From: Puffinus mauretanicus
Taxonomy: Eukaryota; Chordata; Aves; Procellariiformes; Procellariidae
Assembly: GCA_023333565.1 (NCBI GenBank)
Contig: JAJKFH010003075.1
Coordinates: 1,105,501 to 1,169,500 of the forward strand
DNA length: 64,000 nt
Direction: 5' to 3'
The position numbers and the translations under genes are program-made. Below, one piece after another: positions 61,301-64,000 of the stretch. Within the stretch, counting starts at the first letter, position 1; each line of letters begins with the position of its first letter. The notes under the pieces are model-generated. The model was not told the DNA's origin and ran no database searches. It saw only the letters and a list, made by a program, of their open reading frames with translations.

Positions 61301-64000
61301 CAGAGGAAATGAATCAGCCAGACAGTTCTGCAGAAATAATTCCAGAAGGTGCAACAAAAATTTTGGTTCAAAATTGTCATAATGATCACAAATTGGACTC
61401 TGTTAGAGAGCCGAGGAATATTACTCCTAGGAAATCTAACCTTGAGAGTAGAATTGAAGAACTTCAGAAGCTGTGTCAGACATATGAGAAGGCCATCAAG
61501 GTGCTCGAAGACCAATTTCACATTCAAGAGAATATGAAAAATGAGGAAATACAAGAGCTGAAAAAAGTTATACTTTCTGAAAGAAAAGAAATAGATCATC
61601 TCAAACAGCAAAATCTATCTGACAAGGAAGAATGGCAACAGAAACTGAATAACGTGACTATGGAGATGGAGCGCAAACTGGCAGCAGAAAGAAAACAAAC
61701 CGAGAATCTGTCTTTGGAGCTGGAAGCAGCAAGACTCCAACTACAAGTCCTTGATTTAAGTTCTCATTCAGTGCTGTGCACGGATATTGAAAATGTAAGT
61801 AATTGCTGTCATGCAAATCAGTTTTATGTCAATCCTTTGATTTATGGTAAGCCAAATTTAAATTTTGAAATTAAATGTGTTTAAAATTGTGTCCCACAGA
61901 AGTGGTACTGTTCTTCAAAGAAAGTAGAAAAATAATCCATACCTTGAGTTCTGGTTTATGCATCACAGGGATCATGAGAAATAACAAATGATGACAAAAC
62001 CAACAAGTTTAATTTATTAGAGTTGTGTAAGACTTTGCGCTACTTTCTTGGTTTTTCTTCAGGTCTGTGTCAGTGCGGATCCTGCTGTGTTAGTGGGTAT
62101 GCATACACTGCATGAATCCGTACTCTGATTTACCACAGTCGGTTAAAGATGCACAGACTTCCCATGTCCCTTCGTGGGACAAGCAAACTAGGACTGCTTC
62201 CACACCTCCAATTCCTTTCAGTACCATCAACAGCAGAACAGAATGAGCTGGTAGCAGAAGAGTTAATTTTCATTTCAGCCTGAAGTCCTTCAAAATACCT
62301 AAAGGAGCAAAAAATTTGGGAATCAGCTCTGTCTTTTTTTAGTGCTGTAGATGGTGTGCAACCAGTGAACTAGGTTTTGCTGCTCCTTGTAAGGAGTGGC
62401 AGAATCAAAACTTCACTCAGAATGGAGGAAAACCAGTTTAATTCTTGCATACAATGTATTAGACTAATTCCCCTTAAAAATAAATCTAACAGGTGCTTGT
62501 GAGAATTCCAGTTTTGACCATTAAGTCCTGTGCAGTCCTGGCCTCCAGTGCCCAGTCAACATAGACTCAAAAATTAAAGTTTAACACTGCTCTCACAGTC
62601 TGAGCATCTTGAAGCTCTACATTTTGGCCAACTGTGCAACACTGAGCAACTGTTCCTTGCAGGGAAGAAAACCTTTCACTTGTATGTGTTGCTTGCAATT
62701 CACATAGTGCATTCACGCTGATACATAGGCACTTGAAGAAGGAAATACTGTTCCTTACCATATATAGCTGCAGCTTTTTTAAGATTAAGTACTCAATACA
62801 AGTCATTTAGGTGCTGCCTTCAGACCCAGTTCTTTTTTGGAGTCCTCAAGTTTTGAAGTTACTCATTTTTATTGTTTCAAATGAGAGCATCAGGTGGCAC
62901 GAAATGTAAGCCTAGCTCTGATAAACAGTGGTAATTTGGAAAAGGGATTATTTGAGGATTTGGGCTTGTCCATTGAAGATTCGCTGGTGTCTCATAGAAG
63001 GTGAGCAGTAAACCTTTCCCCCATTAGTGATACTAATAATTTTTTACTTTGTCACATAGACACGTATTTTCCCAATATATATCTTTGCACTTAGTCTTTC
63101 AGTAAATTTGGCTGAAATTTCTCCCTCAGTATCTTTAAAACCTTTTGGCCAAAGATGCATGTGTGTATAAGTAAGTGTACATCCTTTCCATAAGAAAGCA
63201 GATTCTGAAGTACAGAAGGATGCTATTTATTTTGCATAAGAGAAGGAGAAAACCTTTTAAATGCATCTTGGTTTTTTTCTTACATATATTCTTTTTCTTT
63301 TCCTTTTGTTAACGGATTGATTCTTAACCCTTGCAGAATACTGAACAAGAAAACAATAGTCATTACCAATTGGGAGTGCCTGTTGAAAGCTCAGCACTGA
63401 AAAGCAATAAACCTAAACTAATCCCCATTGAGAAAATGGCTGTAGGAGATACCTCTGTGTGTGAAAATGTAACTGAGACCGCTGAAGCAAGACTAATGGA
63501 AGATTATACTGAGAAGATTTCTGGAGAACACGAGTGTAGAAATATGTCAGAAAAAATAACCAGCCCTTCAGACCATGCCAGTGCATTGTCATTTTCCAAT
63601 AGTAGTATGTTTTTAAGTGCAGGGGATTTCTATGAAAATCAAATAACAACTGAAATGCTTCAGGAGGAGGCAAAACAGACTGCTGAAAATTTGAAGCTGA
63701 TCTATGAGACAGAAGAAAGCCATAAACACGTTGATTTACTAAAGAATGTTGAGCAATTAAACTCAGAGCTGAACTTTCAGAATGCACAATTAAATCCGAA
63801 GAGTTCAGCTTTTGCAGAACTGGAGGAAGCTACTGTAGTTGTTAAGGAAAAAAACTGTGACATAAAAGAAAAATTGGAATCAGTCTCTGTCAATAAGCAG
63901 CAATTATCTTTTAGAGTAGTCTCGTTAGGAAAAGAACCTGAGAACGTAAAATCTGAGCTGGAGATACATAAAGTTAGATTGTCTAATGCAGCAGACACAT
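34199..64000 (+). CDS. CENPF: CENPF, centromere protein F (mitosin), N-terminal and central part; split gene, open at window end
   Basis: CENP-F is a very large coiled-coil protein. It sits in the nuclear matrix in G2, on the nuclear envelope and kinetochores in early mitosis, and links kinetochores and mitochondria to microtubules and, through Nde1/Ndel1, to dynein. The coding exons are 34199-34360, 35762-35958, 38187-38302, 40217-40308, 43092-43359, 44856-45058, 47772-47897, 51510-51638, 53218-53340, 57011-57146, 58340-61794 and 63337 onward. All junctions are GT/AG and the frame is continuous for about 1890 codons. The start [12 protein letters not shown] matches vertebrate CENP-F closely, as does the [16 protein letters not shown] block (residues 202-217). 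These N-terminal exons cover the first microtubule-binding region. The rest of what is visible is mostly long heptad coiled coil. The usual full length is about 3000 residues, so the Nde1-binding, kinetochore-targeting and CaaX regions lie outside the window. The gene is probably G2/M-regulated (CDE/CHR promoter). No frameshift or internal stop was found. Confidence 0.97.
34361..35761 (+). other. CENPF: CENPF intron 2
   Basis: 1401 bp of T-rich intron DNA. I see no gene and no repeat that I can name. Confidence 0.75.
35762..35958 (+). CDS. CENPF: CENPF exon 3 (residues 55-120)
   Basis: Acceptor aactag, donor AAAG|GTGAGG. It encodes [18 protein letters not shown] and then [14 protein letters not shown] coiled coil ending in [13 protein letters not shown], in the same order as human CENP-F. 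The exon ends with two bases of an Arg codon. Confidence 0.93.
35959..38186 (+). other. CENPF: CENPF intron 3
   Basis: 2228 bp. It contains an A/C-rich low-complexity stretch (36246-36283), a poly-T tract near 36881 and a (GTTT)n repeat at 37961-37980. An open stretch at 36390-36671 has Cys pairs but no splice context or family match, and I do not call it a gene. Confidence 0.7.
37961..37980 (+). repeat. (GTTT)n simple repeat
   Basis: Five uninterrupted tttg units in CENPF intron 3. Confidence 0.85.
38187..38302 (+). CDS. CENPF: CENPF exon 4 (residues 120-159)
   Basis: Acceptor aaacag, donor AATG|GTAAAT. It encodes [10 protein letters not shown] and then a Ser/Thr/Pro-rich linker ([20 protein letters not shown]). 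The linker contains TPQK and LTPV, which are possible proline-directed phosphorylation sites also present in the mammalian protein. One base of an Asp codon ends the exon. Confidence 0.93.
38303..40216 (+). other. CENPF: CENPF intron 4
   Basis: 1914 bp with an antisense CR1 insertion at 39143-39735. A T-rich and TA-rich stretch lies at 39895-39940. Confidence 0.8.
39143..39735 (-). mobile_element. CR1 LINE 3' fragment, older, antisense to CENPF
   Basis: It starts on the + strand with the CR1 3' signature (atcatagaatcatagg followed by gttggaaggga), which places the element's 3' end at the left. The body follows the CR1 ORF2 3' region in reverse complement, including cttctcttctccaagctgaa and tcgccctcctctggacac. 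There are several indels and stops, so it is clearly older than the copy at 28.4 kb. Similarity ends near 39735. Confidence 0.88.
40217..40308 (+). CDS. CENPF: CENPF exon 5 (residues 159-189)
   Basis: Acceptor tttgtag, donor TAAA|GTAAGT. It encodes [20 protein letters not shown] followed by a short coiled-coil end, matching the KYEDLKEKYNKEVEERKRLE region of human CENP-F. The exon ends in phase 0. Confidence 0.93.
40309..43091 (+). other. CENPF: CENPF intron 5
   Basis: 2783 bp. Most of it, about 40.5-42.2 kb, is a decayed sense-strand CR1 (see next entry). The remainder is AT-rich with short poly-A and poly-T runs. Confidence 0.75.
40530..42165 (+). mobile_element. Ancient CR1 LINE copy, sense orientation, about 1.6 kb
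   Basis: Ordered similarity to the old amniote CR1 type can be followed block by block. A 'tttttcaaacacataagtag...' linker is followed by aaaggccattgcagaaaagc, 'gataaagttaatagtaat...caccaga', 'ccagggcaaattgtaag', tttgtaaagggaaatcgtgc, 'aataaatggtgagtttttacag', attcagcatattcattagtg, 'cacatcttgaatattcctt' and atggcagaactctttgtcac. These cover the reverse-transcriptase domain and its C-terminal tail. Stops and indels are everywhere, so the copy is dead. The antisense open stretch at 40457-40888 is a shadow of it. The outer limits are approximate. Confidence 0.8.
43092..43359 (+). CDS. CENPF: CENPF exon 6 (residues 190-279)
   Basis: Acceptor gaacacag, donor CAAG|GTATCT. It contains the conserved [16 protein letters not shown] block and then a Ser/Thr-rich, low-helix linker before IQLRAQNQ. 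The linker differs strongly from the mammalian one, while the flanking blocks are conserved. It ends with one base of a Glu codon. Confidence 0.94.
43360..44855 (+). other. CENPF: CENPF intron 6
   Basis: 1496 bp. It contains an A/C-rich low-complexity stretch (44508-44541). Nothing else is recognised. Confidence 0.7.
44856..45058 (+). CDS. CENPF: CENPF exon 7 (residues 279-346)
   Basis: Acceptor aaattcag, donor ACAG|GTAAAA. It encodes [20 protein letters not shown] and then [19 protein letters not shown], a continuous heptad coiled coil aligned with human KVLNKCRDELVRTT. It ends in phase 0. Confidence 0.94.
45059..47771 (+). other. CENPF: CENPF intron 7
   Basis: 2713 bp. The interval 46424-46849 is less AT-rich than the rest and is open on the minus strand for 141 codons but has no ATG at its start (see findings). 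A CA/TA-type microsatellite lies at 47491-47583. Confidence 0.65.
47491..47583. repeat. (TG)n/(TA)n compound microsatellite
   Basis: TGTGTATG units pass into CATATA and then an uninterrupted TATATATATATA run. Confidence 0.85.
47772..47897 (+). CDS. CENPF: CENPF exon 8 (residues 347-388)
   Basis: Acceptor attatag, donor ACAG|GTGAGG. It encodes [20 protein letters not shown] and then a stretch ending KAKEKEYQQ, matching the SCQRQNAESARCSLEQKIKE part of human CENP-F. Phase 0 at both ends. Confidence 0.94.
47898..51509 (+). other. CENPF: CENPF intron 8
   Basis: 3612 bp. It contains a TA/CA microsatellite at 50170-50227 and a T/G-rich low-complexity stretch at 50518-50575. The 49550-49690 part has repeat-like phrases (gacagaggcacc, cagacaccttagatg) that I cannot assign to a family. 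Confidence 0.65.
50170..50227. repeat. (TA)n(CA)n compound microsatellite
   Basis: A pure TA run of about 22 bp is followed by CATACACATACACACA-type units. Confidence 0.88.
51510..51638 (+). CDS. CENPF: CENPF exon 9 (residues 389-431)
   Basis: Acceptor tttctag, donor CAAA|GTAGGC. It encodes [20 protein letters not shown] and then [20 protein letters not shown], which matches human CENP-F ([19 protein letters not shown]). Phase 0 at both ends. Confidence 0.94.
51639..53217 (+). other. CENPF: CENPF intron 9
   Basis: 1579 bp of AT-rich intron DNA. I see nothing in it that I can name. Confidence 0.7.
53218..53340 (+). CDS. CENPF: CENPF exon 10 (residues 432-472)
   Basis: Acceptor cttacag, donor TGAG|GTAACC. 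It encodes [20 protein letters not shown] and then [20 protein letters not shown]. The KLCRAEQA block is identical to human CENP-F. Phase 0 at both ends. Confidence 0.94.
53341..57010 (+). other. CENPF: CENPF intron 10
   Basis: 3670 bp, the largest intron seen. It holds two near-identical 17-bp inverted-repeat motifs (54320, 54442), a hairpin at 56198-56220 and a GTTT-type run near 56454-56477. There is no gene and no clear transposon. Confidence 0.65.
57011..57146 (+). CDS. CENPF: CENPF exon 11 (residues 473-518)
   Basis: Acceptor tgttttag, donor AAAA|GTGAGT. It encodes [20 protein letters not shown] and then [12 protein letters not shown], aligned with the LNQSQNFAEEMKAKN region of human CENP-F. 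It ends with one base of an Asn codon. Confidence 0.94.
57147..58339 (+). other. CENPF: CENPF intron 11
   Basis: 1193 bp with two poly-A stretches (near 57469-57480 and 57994-58007) and a C-rich patch near 57822. No gene. Confidence 0.7.
58340..61794 (+). CDS. CENPF: CENPF exon 12, giant coiled-coil exon (residues 518-1669)
   Basis: Acceptor ttttacag, donor AAAT|GTAAGT. A single 3455-bp exon encodes about 1150 residues rich in Glu, Lys, Gln and Leu with heptad spacing, the central rod of CENP-F. Landmarks in the family order are [15 protein letters not shown] near its start, [36 protein letters not shown] and [17 protein letters not shown] blocks, MHFAE-type [18 protein letters not shown], and [18 protein letters not shown] close to the end. 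Met codon 58444 is internal and is not a start. The reading frame stays open into the intron as far as 61884, but the splice donor and exon 13 carry the conserved path. Substitutions relative to mammals are many, as expected for a fast-evolving rod. Confidence 0.96.
61795..63336 (+). other. CENPF: CENPF intron 12
   Basis: 1542 bp. The frame of exon 12 continues 29 codons to a stop at 61884, and an AATAAA hexamer follows near 62480, so a truncated transcript is conceivable. No other feature is seen. Confidence 0.7.
63337..64000 (+). CDS. CENPF: CENPF exon 13, partial (residues 1670 to about 1890)
   Basis: Acceptor cccttgcag. The frame is open to the window edge (664 bp, 221 codons). It begins [17 protein letters not shown], a divergent linker, and returns to coiled coil ([19 protein letters not shown], then [11 protein letters not shown]). 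The order agrees with the start of the second large exon of vertebrate CENPF. The 3' end is outside the window. Confidence 0.92.

Noticed and set aside
58444..61884. Single 1146-codon gene starting at the Met codon 58444
   Set aside because: It is the inner part of CENPF exon 12. The frame is open upstream to the acceptor at 58339 and the last 29 codons lie in intron 12.
1..64000. CRISPR array, operon, phage or bacterial defence genes, tRNA or rRNA genes
   Set aside because: No regularly spaced repeats, no compact gene series and no RNA cloverleaf were recognised. All strong signals are those of a vertebrate nuclear genome.
1..64000. Endogenous retrovirus
   Set aside because: No paired long terminal repeats, primer-binding site or gag/pol-like frames were seen. 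The only reverse-transcriptase-related sequences are CR1 LINE pieces.

Overview
This is nuclear DNA from a bird. The evidence is chicken-repeat-1 (CR1) LINE copies of several ages, with CR1-type 3' ends. Vertebrate intron/exon structure and two separate CpG islands in AT-rich surroundings agree with this. The species cannot be told from the sequence alone.

The main gene is CENPF (centromere protein F, mitosin) on the + strand. Its CpG-island promoter lies at about 32.5-33.3 kb and a non-coding exon 1 ends at 33127. Coding starts at 34199 in exon 2. Twelve coding exons can be placed with GT/AG boundaries and consistent phase. The last one, exon 13, is still open at 64000. These exons encode about 1890 residues: the N-terminal microtubule-binding region and much of the central coiled-coil rod. 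The C-terminal kinetochore-targeting region and the farnesylation motif lie beyond the window.

Upstream, positions 20.4-21.5 kb form a second, very GC-rich CpG island. Its minus strand carries a strong splice donor (CAG|GTAAGG, exon end at 20572). In other vertebrates the gene next to CENPF, head to head, is PTPN14. I therefore read this island as the PTPN14 promoter with its non-coding exon 1, and positions 1-20571 as the first part of PTPN14 intron 1. That assignment rests on gene order, because no PTPN14 coding exon falls in the window.

The remainder is non-coding: 11 kb of intergenic DNA (about 21.5-32.5 kb), introns, simple repeats and transposon remains. The remains are a fairly young antisense CR1 (28.35-29.17 kb) with an unbroken 232-codon frame, an older antisense CR1 in CENPF intron 4, a decayed sense-strand CR1 of about 1.7 kb filling most of CENPF intron 5, an ancient CR1 piece near 15.8 kb, and several MIR-like and LINE-tail remnants.

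Regulatory reading: the CENPF promoter has four CCAAT boxes and a CDE-4nt-CHR tandem, the usual layout of late cell-cycle genes, which fits a protein made in G2/M. The PTPN14 island has two GGAATG (TEAD) sites in direct repeat with a 3-bp spacer. PTPN14 is a Hippo-pathway phosphatase that restrains YAP, so a feedback loop is a testable idea. I found no previously undescribed biological system.
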